Source: Mycobacterium vicinigordonae (GTDB lineage: Bacteria; Actinomycetota; Actinomycetes; Mycobacteriales; Mycobacteriaceae). From it: a stretch of 64,000 nucleotides of DNA. The translations under genes were made by a program, and so were the position numbers. Below the pieces are notes generated by a model. That model was not told the origin of the DNA and made no database searches. It saw only the letters and a list, made by a program, of their open reading frames with translations. Positions 8,300 to 17,931 of the stretch are shown here, in pieces (position 1 is the stretch's first letter; each line of letters begins with the position of its first letter). The stretch is taken from NCBI RefSeq assembly GCF_013466425.1, contig NZ_CP059165.1, positions 5,208,001 through 5,272,000 on the forward strand, written 5' to 3'.

Positions 8300-9787
8300 A
8301 TGTCGACCTGCTCAACTGACCGCACCGTACCGAATGTGGCGCTCAACCTCGCCGGCGGACGGCGCGCCGAGGGAAGCGGCGGCGTGCACGAGCACGTGAA
8401 CCCGGCAACCGGGCTGGTGGACGCAACAATCCCGCTGGCGGGCCCAGCAGAGGTAGATGAATCGGTGCGCGCGGCGTATGAGGCGTTCGACGATTGGCGA
8501 CGGACGAAGCCCGCCGAGCGCCGCACCATCCTCAATAGGTTTGCAGATCTGATCGACGCGCACGCAACGGAATTCGCGCGGCGCGGAGTGCTCGACAACG
8601 GGACCCCAATCACCACCACCGCCGGCTCGCCAGTGATTGCGGCGGAATGGACGCGGTATTACGCGGGCTGGGCAGACAAGATCGAGGGAGACACGACAGC
8701 GTCATTCACTGCCGACGGCGAACTTGGTCTGACGTTGAGGCAGCCATTCGGCGTGATTGGCGTCATCATTACGTGGAACGGCCCGCTAGTCTCGTTGGCG
8801 ATGAAGGTTCCTGCCGCGCTCGCTGCCGGAAATGCGGTGGTGGTCAAGCCGTCTGAGTTGACGCCATTCTCCGGCGATCTCTACGCGGAGTGCGCACAGC
8901 GTGCCGGCCTACCCGACGGCGTGCTGTCGGTTTTGCCGGGCGACGCTGCTGCCGGGGCCGCCCTCGTTGGCCATCCGCTGGTGGAGAAGGTGAGTTTCAC
9001 CGGAGGGGCTACGACCGCGCGACGGATTCTCACCGAGTGCGCGCAGACGATGAAACCTGCAGTGCTGGAACTGGGCGGCAAGTCGGCGAACATTGTGTTC
9101 GCGGACGCAGATCTGGATTCGGTGTGCCTTCATGGCACGTTTATGTCGATCGGCCTAATGAGCGGCCAGGGGTGCGCATTCCCGACCCGCATGATCGTCG
9201 AGGAGCCGATCTATGACGAGGTCTGCAAGCGCGTCGTTGACATTGCCGAAAACCTTGTCGTTGGAGATCCATTCAACCCACAGGTGGCCTCTGGTCCACT
9301 GATCTCCGAGGCGGCATTGCAGCGGGTGCTCGGCATGGTCGAGCGGGCGCAAGTAGCTGGCGCACGACTGCTCACCGGCGGTTACCGGCTCGGCGGTGAG
9401 CTAGCCGACGGTTTCTACCTCGCGCCAACTGTTTTCGCCGACGTCGATCCCGAATCCGAACTCGCCCAGGAGGAGGTCTTCGGACCGGTGCTGGCGATCA
9501 TGCGGTTCCGCGACGAGGACGAGGCGGTGCGGATCGCCAACAACACCAGGTATGGGCTGTCCGGCTATATCCAGACCCGCGACGTGAACCGCGCACTGCG
9601 AGTGGCCGAGGAAATGAGGACCGGCGAGGTGTTGATCAACGGCGGGTCCAACGTTGCGGTGTGGCGGCCGTTCGGTGGGATCGGCATGAGCGGACAGGGA
9701 AAAGAGGGCGGCCGCGCCGGCATCGAGGAGTTCCTGCGACTCAAAGGTGTCGGCGTCGGAGCGACCGCCGCACTCCCGTTCGGCTGA
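8300..9787 (+). CDS. NAD(P)-dependent aldehyde dehydrogenase
   Basis: A 495-residue ALDH-superfamily enzyme with the full catalytic set: the oxyanion Asn160 in ITWNGP, the general base Glu257 in LELGGKS, and the nucleophile Cys292 in GQGCAFPTR. It oxidises an aldehyde to its acid. It lies in a run with an SDR on each side (15 bases before, 51 after). Such a chain, alcohol to aldehyde to acid, is what would prepare a terpenoid or other hydrophobic alcohol for CoA activation. The start ATG 8300 has GAGGAG 11 bases upstream. Chain length and structure of the substrate are not predictable here. Confidence 0.94.
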   Translation: MSTCSTDRTVPNVALNLAGGRRAEGSGGVHEHVNPATGLVDATIPLAGPAEVDESVRAAYEAFDDWRRTKPAERRTILNRFADLIDAHATEFARRGVLDNGTPITTTAGSPVIAAEWTRYYAGWADKIEGDTTASFTADGELGLTLRQPFGVIGVIITWNGPLVSLAMKVPAALAAGNAVVVKPSELTPFSGDLYAECAQRAGLPDGVLSVLPGDAAAGAALVGHPLVEKVSFTGGATTARRILTECAQTMKPAVLELGGKSANIVFADADLDSVCLHGTFMSIGLMSGQGCAFPTRMIVEEPIYDEVCKRVVDIAENLVVGDPFNPQVASGPLISEAALQRVLGMVERAQVAGARLLTGGYRLGGELADGFYLAPTVFADVDPESELAQEEVFGPVLAIMRFRDEDEAVRIANNTRYGLSGYIQTRDVNRALRVAEEMRTGEVLINGGSNVAVWRPFGGIGMSGQGKEGGRAGIEEFLRLKGVGVGATAALPFG

Positions 9788-9838
9788 ACATCCTCACCAG
9801 ACCCAGCGACATCGCTACGCAAGCTCAAGGAGGACGCA

Positions 9839-10654
9839 ATGGGTGGATTGGAAGGGCGCGTCGCCTTCATTTCGGGCGTTGCCCGCGGACAGGGGCGAGC
9901 GCACGCGGTCCGTCTCGCCCGAGATGGTGCCGACATCATCGGGTTTGACATCTGCGAGGACATCCCGACGATGGACTACCCCAACGCCACCGAGCAGGAC
10001 CTGGCGGCGACCGTCAAGATGGTCGAGGCGGAGGGCCGCCGCATGATCGGCCGGAAGGCCGATGTGCGCGACTACCAACAGGTCGCCCACGCGTTTCAGG
10101 AAGGATTTGCCGACTTCGGCAGGGTCGACATCATCATCGCCAACGCCGGGATCGTCCGCTACGACCCGGAGGAGGATTTCGTCGCGGAGTGGAAGGACGT
10201 CATCGACGTCAACCTCACCGGCCCCTTCCAGACGGTTCGGGCGGCGTTGCCCGCGATGATCGAAGGCGGCCGCGGGGGTTCCATCGTGCTCACCAGCTCC
10301 TCCGGCGGGCTGAAGGGCAGCGCGACACACGACGCGGCCATGCAAGCTTATGTCGCGTCCAAGCGCGGACTCGTCGGCTATATGCATACGCTGGCCAATG
10401 ATCTTGCATCACAATGGATTCGGGTGAACACCATCCACCCGACAGGTGTGCTCAGCGGCATGACTGACAACGAAGCACTCCCCCGTGCGGCGGCCCGCAA
10501 TCCCGAGGGCATCGCCGCGATGCAGAACGCGTTGCCCATCGACATCCTGCAGCCCGAAGACATCGCGAACGCGGTGGCCTTCCTAGTTTCCGACCAAGCG
10601 CGGTTCATCACCGGGGTACAGTGGCCCCTCGACGCCGGTTTCTCGATCCGATAG
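9839..10654 (+). CDS. mycofactocin-coupled SDR family oxidoreductase (second copy)
   Basis: A 271-residue SDR of the mycofactocin-associated subfamily: GVARGQG (13-19) followed by RAHAVRLARDGADIIGFDI, a DYPNATEQDLAATV segment (46-59), ANAG (101-104), Ser153/154, and Tyr171 with Lys175. ATG 9839 has an ideal ribosome site, AAGGAGG at 9827-9833. It is the last gene of the accessory island; the next gene, mscL, belongs to the conserved block. The relation to the SDR at 5083-5895 is clear across the whole length but they are not near-identical, so this is an old paralogue rather than a recent duplication. Two such enzymes in one island suggest two successive or alternative alcohol oxidations. Confidence 0.92.
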   Translation: MGGLEGRVAFISGVARGQGRAHAVRLARDGADIIGFDICEDIPTMDYPNATEQDLAATVKMVEAEGRRMIGRKADVRDYQQVAHAFQEGFADFGRVDIIIANAGIVRYDPEEDFVAEWKDVIDVNLTGPFQTVRAALPAMIEGGRGGSIVLTSSSGGLKGSATHDAAMQAYVASKRGLVGYMHTLANDLASQWIRVNTIHPTGVLSGMTDNEALPRAAARNPEGIAAMQNALPIDILQPEDIANAVAFLVSDQARFITGVQWPLDAGFSIR

Positions 10655-10852
10655 GGAACATCAATATGCGGGATGTGCTGAGCCGACCCTAGTTCGAGCC
10701 CTATTCCGCCTTGCCGCGCAACACCCGGCAGCAATCTCCGACGACGCCCACGCCAGACCTTGACTGGCAAATGAAGCCATCTGGGTTAGGTTTTTTGTGG
10801 GCGGCAATCCAATCGGCTGGATTAGCAGATGCCGCTAGAGAAAGGACGTCTG

Positions 10853-11326
10853 ATGCTCAAAGGATTCAAAGAGTTTCTCTCGCGGGGCAATATCATCGAC
10901 CTGTCGGTCGCGGTCGTCATCGGTACCGCGTTCACGGCGTTGGTCAAGAGCTTCACCGACAGCGTCATCAACCCGCTCGTCAGCTCGATCGGCTTCAACC
11001 AAGAGTCAAAGCACGGCATCCTGAACCTGCACATACCGGGCACCGACCAGTACGTCGACTTCAATACGGTACTTTCGGCCGCGATCAACTTCCTCCTGGT
11101 CGCCGCGGTGGTGTACTTCCTGATCGTCTTGCCATACAGCAAACTGCGCAAGCAGGGTGAGGTCGAACAAGCCGACGACGCACAGGTCGTGCTGCTCGAA
11201 GAGATCCGCGACCTGCTCGCGCAGACCAACGGCGCGGCGTCCTCGGGTCGGCACGGCGGCGCACCGGCGCCCGGAAATGTGCCGCTGTCGCCGCCGCCGA
11301 ACTACGGGCCGCGCTCCGAGCGCTGA
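10853..11326 (+). CDS. mscL: large-conductance mechanosensitive channel MscL
   Basis: A 157-residue channel that opens on membrane tension to release solutes under hypo-osmotic shock. It has the N-terminal amphipathic helix ([13 protein letters not shown]), TM1 ([15 protein letters not shown], about 17-31), a periplasmic loop, TM2 (about 70-90) and the cytoplasmic helix [11 protein letters not shown]. It closely resembles the M. tuberculosis protein (151 residues). I chose ATG 10853, with AGAGAAAGGA just upstream, over an in-frame ATG at 10829. It is convergent with moaB2 (13-base gap). In M. tuberculosis the other flank of mscL carries Rv0986-Rv0988, regarded as horizontally acquired; here the same flank holds the P450 island. 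Confidence 0.97.
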   Translation: MLKGFKEFLSRGNIIDLSVAVVIGTAFTALVKSFTDSVINPLVSSIGFNQESKHGILNLHIPGTDQYVDFNTVLSAAINFLLVAAVVYFLIVLPYSKLRKQGEVEQADDAQVVLLEEIRDLLAQTNGAASSGRHGGAPAPGNVPLSPPPNYGPRSER

Positions 11327-11339
11327 GCGAGACCCGGCG

Positions 11340-11888
11340 TCAGATCTCGAGGCTGGACAGCTCGCCGATGATGTGCGCGGCCAGCGGGTTCAGTGTCGCC
11401 ATCCCGTCCCGTACCGCGTAGCGAGAACCGGCCAGATTCACCACCAGCGTGCTGCCGGAGACGCCCGCCAGCCCGCGGGACAGTCCCGCATCGGTGATGC
11501 CCGCGGACAGTCCGGAGGCCCGGATGGCCTCGGCGATCCCCAGGATCTCCCGGTCGAGGATGTCGCGGGTGGCTTCCGGAGTGACGTCACGCGGCGTGAC
11601 GCCGGTTCCGCCGACCGAGACAACCAGATCGACCCCGCCGATCACGGCGGTGTTCAACGCGTTGCGGATCTCGACCTCGTCGGCCTCCACCGCCACGACC
11701 CCGTCAACGACAAACCCCGCCTCGGTGAGCAACTCAGTGACCAGCGGGCCGCTGTGGTCCTCATCGCCGTGCGCGGTGCGGTCGTCCACGACGACCACAA
11801 GTGCCCGGCCAACGACCAACTCCGCGCCCTGTTCCATGGGTGCAACCGTATATCCGAGGTCGGACAGCTGAGCGTCGGCCTTCATCAC
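11340..11888 (-). CDS. moaB2: molybdenum cofactor biosynthesis protein, MogA/MoaB family
   Basis: A 182-residue MogA/MoaB-fold protein that would adenylylate molybdopterin during molybdenum cofactor synthesis. Family motifs are SVGGTGVTPRDVTPEAT (about 96-112) and a C-terminal LAGSRYAVRDG segment. It matches the M. tuberculosis Rv0984 protein across its length. Its ATG overlaps the pepD stop (ATGA at 11885-11888), so it is translationally coupled to the stress protease and is the last gene of the mprA-mprB-pepD-moaB2 run. Why a cofactor gene sits in a stress operon is unclear, but the arrangement is conserved in M. tuberculosis. Confidence 0.93.
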   Translation of the reverse strand: MMKADAQLSDLGYTVAPMEQGAELVVGRALVVVVDDRTAHGDEDHSGPLVTELLTEAGFVVDGVVAVEADEVEIRNALNTAVIGGVDLVVSVGGTGVTPRDVTPEATRDILDREILGIAEAIRASGLSAGITDAGLSRGLAGVSGSTLVVNLAGSRYAVRDGMATLNPLAAHIIGELSSLEI

Positions 11889-13378
11889 TGATCCGCCTTT
11901 CCGAGCGTGACCTGCACCGTCCGACTACCACCCGCGGGATCCTCGAATGTCAACGACACCTTGTCCCCTGGAGCTTTGGAGCGCACCGCGGCCACCAGCG
12001 CATCGGCACTGTTGATCGTGCGGTCGTCGACCTTGGTGACGATGACGCCCTTGGGCACCCCGGCGTTGGCAGCCGCACCGCCGGCAACGACCTCCATCAC
12101 CTTGGCGCCGGGGGCGCCCTTGTCGGTGGTCACCTGCACGCCCAGCGAGGCGTGCGACGCCTTGCCGGTGCTGATCAACTCGTCGGCGATCCGTTTGGCC
12201 TGGTCAACGGGGATCGCGAAACCCAGCCCGATCGAGCCGCTCTGCGCGTCGCCGGAGTCGGCGCCGAGCGTGGCGATCGCCGAATTGACGCCGACGAGTT
12301 GAGAGTTCATGTTGACCAACGCACCACCGGAGTTACCCGGGTTGATGGCGGCGTCAGTCTGAATCGCGTCCAGCACCGTGTTCTGGTTGCCGGCTTCACC
12401 GGTTGTCGACACCGGTCGGTTGAGGGCACTGACGATGCCGGTGGTGACCGTACCCGCCAGTCCCAGCGGGGAGCCGATAGCCAGCACCGGCTGCCCCACC
12501 CGCAGGCCCGCCGACGAACCCATCTGGATCGGCGTGAGCCCTGATGCGCCCTGCGCCCGCACGACGGCGATATCGCTGGTCGGATCGGCCCCGACCACCG
12601 TGAACGAGGACGTGTGTCCGTCGGAGAACGTCACCGTGGTCTTCGGCGGCGGGCTTCCGGCCGGCGGCTTGGCGGCAGCCGCGACAACATGGTTGTTGGT
12701 CAGGATCAGCCCGTCGGCCGACAGGATGACGCCGGATCCCTCTTCGGATTGGCGCCCCAGATCGGTCTCAAGCATCACGACACTCGGTACCACCTTGGCG
12801 GCAACCTGCTCGACGGAGCCGGGCGGCATATTCGCGGCCGGGACGCTGGGCGCCGACCCCGACGCCACCGTAGCGCCCTGGGTACCGCTGGATTGGTGCC
12901 CCAGTTCGACCACGGTCGCCGCCGCGCCACCAATGCCCGCCGAGACCACCGCGATGGCCAGGGCGCCCAGGATCAGCCCGCCCGAGCGACGTCGCCGCCG
13001 CGGCGGCCCCATCGGTGGGAGCATGCCCGGAATCGGGCCCGACATGGCCGCACCCGGCAGGTGTCCGTGCATGGTCGCCCCCGGAATCGGACCGATTCCG
13101 GTGCCACCATGCAGGGGACGCCCGCCGGGGATCGGGCCGGGGCCCGTGCCACCCGGAATCGGGCCCGGGCCGGTGCCGCCGGATACCGGGCGCGATCCAG
13201 TGCCGCTGAGCGGATCGAAGGACCGGTACTCCGCCTGGGGGGGTGATTGGTACCGCCAGTCGAACTGCTGGTTGTAACTTTGCTGCCCCTGGGCATAGGC
13301 GGGCGGCACCGGCTGGTTAGGCGTGGCACCGAAACCCGGCTGTTGCGGCGGTGGCGAATACCTCGGGTGATTCGTCAT
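11885..13378 (-). CDS. pepD: membrane-anchored HtrA-type serine protease PepD
   Basis: A 497-residue trypsin-like protease/chaperone of the cell envelope. It has a cytoplasmic proline/glycine-rich N-terminus with tandem GGTGPGPIP-type repeats (about 67-100), one membrane segment (132-152), a protease domain with triad His230 (TNNHVV), Asp269 (TSDIAVV) and Ser350 (NPGNSGGA), and a PDZ domain at the C-terminus (about 400-490). In M. tuberculosis pepD is controlled by MprA and SigE and feeds back on that stress response. It lies 115 bases downstream of mprB on the same strand and overlaps moaB2. Confidence 0.95.
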   Translation of the reverse strand: MTNHPRYSPPPQQPGFGATPNQPVPPAYAQGQQSYNQQFDWRYQSPPQAEYRSFDPLSGTGSRPVSGGTGPGPIPGGTGPGPIPGGRPLHGGTGIGPIPGATMHGHLPGAAMSGPIPGMLPPMGPPRRRRRSGGLILGALAIAVVSAGIGGAAATVVELGHQSSGTQGATVASGSAPSVPAANMPPGSVEQVAAKVVPSVVMLETDLGRQSEEGSGVILSADGLILTNNHVVAAAAKPPAGSPPPKTTVTFSDGHTSSFTVVGADPTSDIAVVRAQGASGLTPIQMGSSAGLRVGQPVLAIGSPLGLAGTVTTGIVSALNRPVSTTGEAGNQNTVLDAIQTDAAINPGNSGGALVNMNSQLVGVNSAIATLGADSGDAQSGSIGLGFAIPVDQAKRIADELISTGKASHASLGVQVTTDKGAPGAKVMEVVAGGAAANAGVPKGVIVTKVDDRTINSADALVAAVRSKAPGDKVSLTFEDPAGGSRTVQVTLGKADQ

Positions 13379-13493
13379 GACGCTAAGACGCTCTTCCTCT
13401 ACTACTACGTGGGGCTTGCTTACGGCCTAGAACATGCGTGGCTTGCATGGCTCAGGTTTTCAACACTAACTGCAACCAGCTTCCGCGCGCGGA

Positions 13494-14999
13494 CTAAGAG
13501 TCCACTGAGATAACGTTCGCCGAACCCCGTGAGTTCGCACTGTGACCAGATTCGCCGTGTTCCATTTCGCCGGAGGTTGACGTGTAGACGCCCGGCGGCA
13601 TCGGCCGGCCGGGTAACAGCACGTGAATCGAGGTTCCCGGCGGTTGGGCGTGGGGGTCGGTGTCTTCGACGCGCAACGATCCGCCGTGGTTGAGCACCAC
13701 CTGCTTGACGATGGCCAGCCCCAGACCCGAGCCCGGCATCGCGCGCGCCGAGGTGGACCGGTAGAAACGTTCGAACACCAGCCGCCGCTCCTGCGGCGGG
13801 ATGCCCGGACCCTGATCGGACACCACGAGTTCGGCGTGCGACGGGTCGAGTTGGCGCAGCACGACGCCTACCCGGCCGCCCGCCGGACTCCACTTGGCCG
13901 CGTTGTCCATCAGATTCAACGCCGCCCGCGACAAGCCGGCGGAGTCACCGTAGACCTGCCATGGGACGACATCCACATCGAAGTGAATGTCGTTGCGCCT
14001 CCGGCGGACTCGTTCCAGGCTGCGGTCGACGACCTCGGCCATGTCCACCGGCTCGTGCACCACCTGACCGGCGTCGCCGCGGGTTAGGTCCACCAAATCG
14101 CCTACCAGCGTGGATAATTCCTCGATCTGCGCCAGTACGTCAGCGCGCAGGTCGACCATCTCCTGTTCCGGCAGCCGCGGGGCGCCGGGCTCCATTGAGG
14201 CCATCAGCAGCTCGACATTGGTGCGCAGCGACGTCAGCGGCGTGCGCAGTTCATGTCCGGCGTCGGTGACCAGCCGCGCCTGCCGCTCGCGCGATTCGGC
14301 CAGCGCCCGCAGCATAAGGTTGAACGCCTCGGTGAGCCGCGCCAGTTCGTCGCTGCCGAACACCGGGATGGGCCGCAGGTCGTCGGTGCGCGCCACCCGT
14401 TCGGCGGCTTCGGTGAGACGCCCCACGGGGCGCAGCCCGGCGCGAGTGACCATTCCGCCGGCCACCGCCGCCACCGCCACGCCGACGCCACCCACCATCA
14501 GCAGCACGAAACGCAACTTGCCCATCACGTGCTCGGTGGGCTTGAGACTCTTGGAGATCAGCAGTGAGCTGCCGTTGGGCAGGTGGATGGCCAGCACCCG
14601 CTGATCGGAGGCGGTACGACGCGACATGAACAGCTCACCGCGGATGACCGCCTTCTCCGGCGTCCCGACTGGCAGCGTTTGCCCCGGCTGGTTGGCGGTG
14701 TAGATGGACCGGCCCGGGTTCACCAGCATCGCGTTGACGTCCGAATAAGCGGTGCCCTCGATGGCCTTGCCTGGGTCGGCCGCCAGCGAGCCGCTGGCAA
14801 TCAGCAGCTGAGCGCGACTCTGCAGCTGATTGTCCAGGTCGCTGTAGAGGGCGGCCGAGATCACCGCGTAGACGGCGAAGGACATCAGCACCACGCCCAT
14901 CGCCACCATGGACATCGCCAGCAGCATGACCCGCCACCGCAGCGAAAGCGAGCTGGTTGCCGGCAGCGGCGCACGCCGTTTGCGGCGGAGAGAAAGCAT
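13494..14999 (-). CDS. mprB: sensor histidine kinase MprB
   Basis: A 501-residue membrane sensor kinase, partner of MprA. Two membrane segments (about 24-50 and 163-183) bracket an extracytoplasmic sensor region. A HAMP domain follows, then DAGHELRTPL with the phospho-acceptor His249, the N box in NLMDNAAKWSP, the G boxes DQGPGIP and GSGLGL, and a hydrophilic tail. In M. tuberculosis MprAB answers surfactant and envelope stress and is needed for persistence. The ATG overlaps the mprA stop by one base (TGATG), so the pair is translationally coupled. Confidence 0.96.
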   Translation of the reverse strand: MLSLRRKRRAPLPATSSLSLRWRVMLLAMSMVAMGVVLMSFAVYAVISAALYSDLDNQLQSRAQLLIASGSLAADPGKAIEGTAYSDVNAMLVNPGRSIYTANQPGQTLPVGTPEKAVIRGELFMSRRTASDQRVLAIHLPNGSSLLISKSLKPTEHVMGKLRFVLLMVGGVGVAVAAVAGGMVTRAGLRPVGRLTEAAERVARTDDLRPIPVFGSDELARLTEAFNLMLRALAESRERQARLVTDAGHELRTPLTSLRTNVELLMASMEPGAPRLPEQEMVDLRADVLAQIEELSTLVGDLVDLTRGDAGQVVHEPVDMAEVVDRSLERVRRRRNDIHFDVDVVPWQVYGDSAGLSRAALNLMDNAAKWSPAGGRVGVVLRQLDPSHAELVVSDQGPGIPPQERRLVFERFYRSTSARAMPGSGLGLAIVKQVVLNHGGSLRVEDTDPHAQPPGTSIHVLLPGRPMPPGVYTSTSGEMEHGESGHSANSRGSANVISVDS

Positions 15000-15685
15000 C
15001 AGGGCGGCGTTTCGCGTAGCACGTAACCCACCCCGCGCACGGTGTGGATCAGCCGCGGCTCGCCGTCGGCCTCGGTCTTGCGGCGCAGATATCCGACGTA
15101 CACCTCCAGCGCGTTGCCCGAGGTGGGGAAATCAAATCCCCACACCTCTTCGAGGATGCGGCTGCGGGTCAATACCCGGCGCGGGTTGGCGATGAGCATC
15201 TCCAGCAACGCGAATTCGGTGCGGGTCAGGCTGATCCTGCGCTGCCCGCGAACGACCTCCCTGGTCACCGGGTCCAGGCTCAGATCGGAAAAGGTCATCG
15301 CGACGGACTCGGCGGCATCCTCGGGCTTGGTCCGGCGTAGCAGCGCCCGCATTCGGGCCAGCAGCTCCTCGAGAGCGAACGGTTTGGGTAGGTAGTCGTC
15401 GGCGCCGGCATCAAGGCCCGCGACGCGTTCGGAAACCGAATCGCGGGCGGTCAGCACTAGGATCGGCAGGTCGTCGCCGGTGCTGCGCAGCTGACGGCAC
15501 ACTTCCAGGCCATCCAGCCGGGGCATCATCACATCCAGAACAACCGCGTCGGGCCGGTCGCTGGCTATCCGCTCCAGAGCCTCCACCCCGTCATGGGCCA
15601 ACTCCACCGTATAGCCATTGAAGGAGAGTGACCTGCGCAGCGACTCGCGCACGGCGCGATCGTCGTCGACGACAAGTATTCGCAC
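14999..15685 (-). CDS. mprA: response regulator MprA
   Basis: A 228-residue OmpR/PhoB-type regulator. The receiver domain has the acidic cluster Asp7-Asp9, the phosphorylation site Asp51 in VVLDVMMP, the conserved Thr in LVLTARD and Lys in YLPKPF. The winged-helix DNA-binding domain occupies about 130-228. In M. tuberculosis MprA activates its own operon, pepD, sigB and sigE. The start is GTG 15685. A direct repeat with the spacing reported for MprA boxes lies 21 bases upstream, consistent with autoregulation. Confidence 0.96.
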   Translation of the reverse strand: MRILVVDDDRAVRESLRRSLSFNGYTVELAHDGVEALERIASDRPDAVVLDVMMPRLDGLEVCRQLRSTGDDLPILVLTARDSVSERVAGLDAGADDYLPKPFALEELLARMRALLRRTKPEDAAESVAMTFSDLSLDPVTREVVRGQRRISLTRTEFALLEMLIANPRRVLTRSRILEEVWGFDFPTSGNALEVYVGYLRRKTEADGEPRLIHTVRGVGYVLRETPP

Positions 15686-15705
15686 CGGGCTAGTTTCATA
15701 CGAGC

Positions 15706-15724
15706 GCCTGAGACTGGGCTGAGA
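15706..15724 (-). promoter_or_regulatory. candidate MprA box (autoregulatory direct repeat)
   Basis: On the minus strand this reads TCTCAGCC - CAG - TCTCAGGC: two 8-base direct repeats separated by 3 bases, 19 bases in all, ending 21 bases before the mprA GTG. MprA is reported to bind a 19-base element of two loosely conserved 8-base direct repeats, and mprA itself is a target. Repeat length, spacing and position all match; binding is inferred. Confidence 0.7.
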
Positions 15725-15818
15725 GGCGCGCCGCTGTACGGGGCAACATCAGTCGCATCCATCACACCGGACCCCGATTGGGTTCACCGCGGCGTGCCCA
15801 CGAGCGTGTGGATTCGGG

Positions 15819-15992
15819 TCAGCGCTTGTCGAGGTCGATCAGGCCGAGGCGGGCGGCCTTGAGCAGCCGACGCGGCACCTTGTGCTTCTGCCCGGCAACG
15901 TTGACGCCCACCAGCGGAGTCTCGGCGGCCTTCCACTGCGAGCGCCGGCTACGGGTATTCGAGCGCGACATCCTGCGCTTGGGTACGGCCAT
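15819..15992 (-). CDS. rpmF: 50S ribosomal protein L32
   Basis: A 57-residue basic ribosomal protein with the L32 N-terminus [20 protein letters not shown] and C-terminal [17 protein letters not shown]. It has no cysteine, so it is the zinc-free (C-minus) form. The ATG is at 15992; GAGGAG lies 13 bases upstream. In M. tuberculosis PE_PGRS genes lie on both sides of rpmF in this interval (PE_PGRS16-18); none is present here. It is divergent from the AtuA operon across a 238-base gap in which I see no clear motif. Confidence 0.93.
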   Translation of the reverse strand: MAVPKRRMSRSNTRSRRSQWKAAETPLVGVNVAGQKHKVPRRLLKAARLGLIDLDKR

Positions 15993-16230
15993 GGTCGGGC
16001 CTAACTCCTCGTTCGGGTTTCGGTGGGTCGTGTCGCGCGGCAAGGCCGTGGGTGACCGACGTGGCGACAGTTGCCGACAAGAATAGTCGCTGGGCCTGCC
16101 GGTCACCAAAATGACTCGAACCGTGGCATCCCGCAGCGAGGCCGAGCCGCTTGACGAGGCACCAGCGGTACCGGCTAACCTACCGGTTGGTTGGTTGTGT
16201 TCAGGCCGATCCTTTCTGGGGAGGACGCGC

Positions 16231-17931
16231 ATGGCATCTCTGGACGTCGTCCGGATCGCGAATTGCTCCGGTTTCTACGGCGACCGTCATTCGGCGATGC
16301 GCGAGATGCTGACCGGGGGTGACGTCGACTACCTCACCGGTGACTACCTGGCCGAACTCACCATGCTGATCCTGGGCCGCGACCGGATGAAGAGCCCGGA
16401 ACGCGGCTACGCCAAGACCTTCCTGACCCAACTCGAGGACTGCCTGGGCCTGGCCCATGAACGCGGCGTACGCATCGTGGCCAACGCTGGCGGCCTGAAC
16501 CCCGCCGGGCTCGCCGACGCGGTCCGGGTCCTGGCCGAGCGCCTCGGCATTCCGGCCCGGGTAGCCCACGTCGAGGGCGATGATCTGCAGCCGCGCGCAG
16601 CCGAACTGGGCCTCGGATCGCCGCTGACAGCCAACGCCTACCTAGGCGGTTGGGGCATCGCCGACTGTCTGCAGGTCGGAGCCGACGTGGTGGTCACCGG
16701 CCGAGTCACCGATGCGTCGGTGATCGTCGGGTCTGCCGCCGCACACTTCGGCTGGAACCGCACCGACTACAACCAGCTGGCCGGCGCTGTCGTCGCGGGA
16801 CACGTCATCGAATGTGGCACCCAGGCCACCGGCGGCAACTTCGCCTTCTTCACCGAGGTGCCCGACCTAACCTATCCCGGCTTTCCCCTGGCCGAGGTGC
16901 ACGCCGACGGCTCGGCGGTGATCACCAAACATCCCGGCACCGGTGGCCTGGTCAGCGTCGACACCGTAACCGCCCAGCTGCTCTACGAGATCACCGGCGC
17001 CCGCTACGCCAATCCAGACGTGACGGCACGGATGGACACCATTTCGCTGACCCCGGCCGGTCCCGACCGGGTGCGGATCAGCGGTGTGGTCGGCGAGCCG
17101 CCACCACCAACGCTGAAGGTCTCGCTGAACAGCATCGGCGGGTTCCGCAACTCCATGACGTTCGTGCTGACCGGGCTGGACATCGAGGCCAAAGCGGAGT
17201 TGGTGCGACGCCAGCTCGAGGCCACCCTGACGGTCAAGCCGGCCGAGCTCGTGTGGACCCTATCCCGCACCGACCGACCCGATGCCGACACCGAGGAGAC
17301 GGCCAGCGCATTGCTCAGTTGCGTTGTCCGCGACCCCGACCCGGCCAACGTTGGACGCAAATTCTCCGGCGCCGCAGTCGAATTGGCGCTGGCCAGCTAT
17401 CCAGGGTTCACCGCCACCACCCCACCGGGTGACGGCCAGGTGTACGGGGTCTTCACCCCCGGCTACGTCGACGCCGGACTAGTTGAGCACATCGCCGTAC
17501 ACGCCGACGGTAGCCGTGTCGAAATTCCCTGTGCCACGGAAACTTTGAACCTGGCCTCCGCCGCCCCTGCGGGTCTGCCGGAACCGTTGCCGGTCGGCCC
17601 GACCAGGCGGGTGCCACTGGGCCTCATCGCCGGGGCGCGCAGCGGCGACAAAGGTGGGTCCGCCAACGTTGGAGTGTGGGTGCGCACCGACGAGCAGTGG
17701 CGTTGGCTCGCGCATACTCTGACCGTCGAGTTGCTCAAGGAGCTGCTGCCCGAAGCTGCCGAGCTCGACGTCACTCGCCATGTGCTGCCGAATCTGCGGG
17801 CGGTGAATTTCGTGATCGAGGGAATTCTCGGGCAGGGTGTCGCCTACCAGGCACGCTTCGACCCGCAGGCCAAAGGGCTGGGCGAATGGTTGCGCAGCCG
17901 CCACGTCGACATTCCGGAGAGCCTCCTATGA
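16231..17931 (+). CDS. AtuA/DUF1446 family protein (acyclic terpene utilisation)
   Basis: A 566-residue protein of the DUF1446/AtuA family, named after the first gene of the Pseudomonas citronellol/geraniol (atu) cluster; its biochemical role is not established. The N-terminus reads [14 protein letters not shown], with a [13 protein letters not shown] segment near 30-40. The C-terminal module begins near [16 protein letters not shown] (about 471-486). I chose ATG 16231 because GGGGAGG at 16218-16224 is ideally placed; an upstream in-frame extension looks non-coding. It heads a six-gene overlapping operon with two acyl-CoA dehydrogenases, a biotin-dependent carboxylase pair and an enoyl-CoA hydratase, the same inventory as atu/liu clusters. 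It is equivalent by position to M. tuberculosis Rv0976c. Confidence 0.9.
   Translation: MASLDVVRIANCSGFYGDRHSAMREMLTGGDVDYLTGDYLAELTMLILGRDRMKSPERGYAKTFLTQLEDCLGLAHERGVRIVANAGGLNPAGLADAVRVLAERLGIPARVAHVEGDDLQPRAAELGLGSPLTANAYLGGWGIADCLQVGADVVVTGRVTDASVIVGSAAAHFGWNRTDYNQLAGAVVAGHVIECGTQATGGNFAFFTEVPDLTYPGFPLAEVHADGSAVITKHPGTGGLVSVDTVTAQLLYEITGARYANPDVTARMDTISLTPAGPDRVRISGVVGEPPPPTLKVSLNSIGGFRNSMTFVLTGLDIEAKAELVRRQLEATLTVKPAELVWTLSRTDRPDADTEETASALLSCVVRDPDPANVGRKFSGAAVELALASYPGFTATTPPGDGQVYGVFTPGYVDAGLVEHIAVHADGSRVEIPCATETLNLASAAPAGLPEPLPVGPTRRVPLGLIAGARSGDKGGSANVGVWVRTDEQWRWLAHTLTVELLKELLPEAAELDVTRHVLPNLRAVNFVIEGILGQGVAYQARFDPQAKGLGEWLRSRHVDIPESLL

Noticed and set aside
10760..10792. TTGACT with TAGGTT as an mscL promoter
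   Set aside because: The spacer is 21 bases, too long for a sigma-A promoter; kept only as a weak possibility.
16111..16230. Longer start for the AtuA protein at 16111
   Set aside because: The extension lacks family similarity and the ideal ribosome site lies just before ATG 16231.
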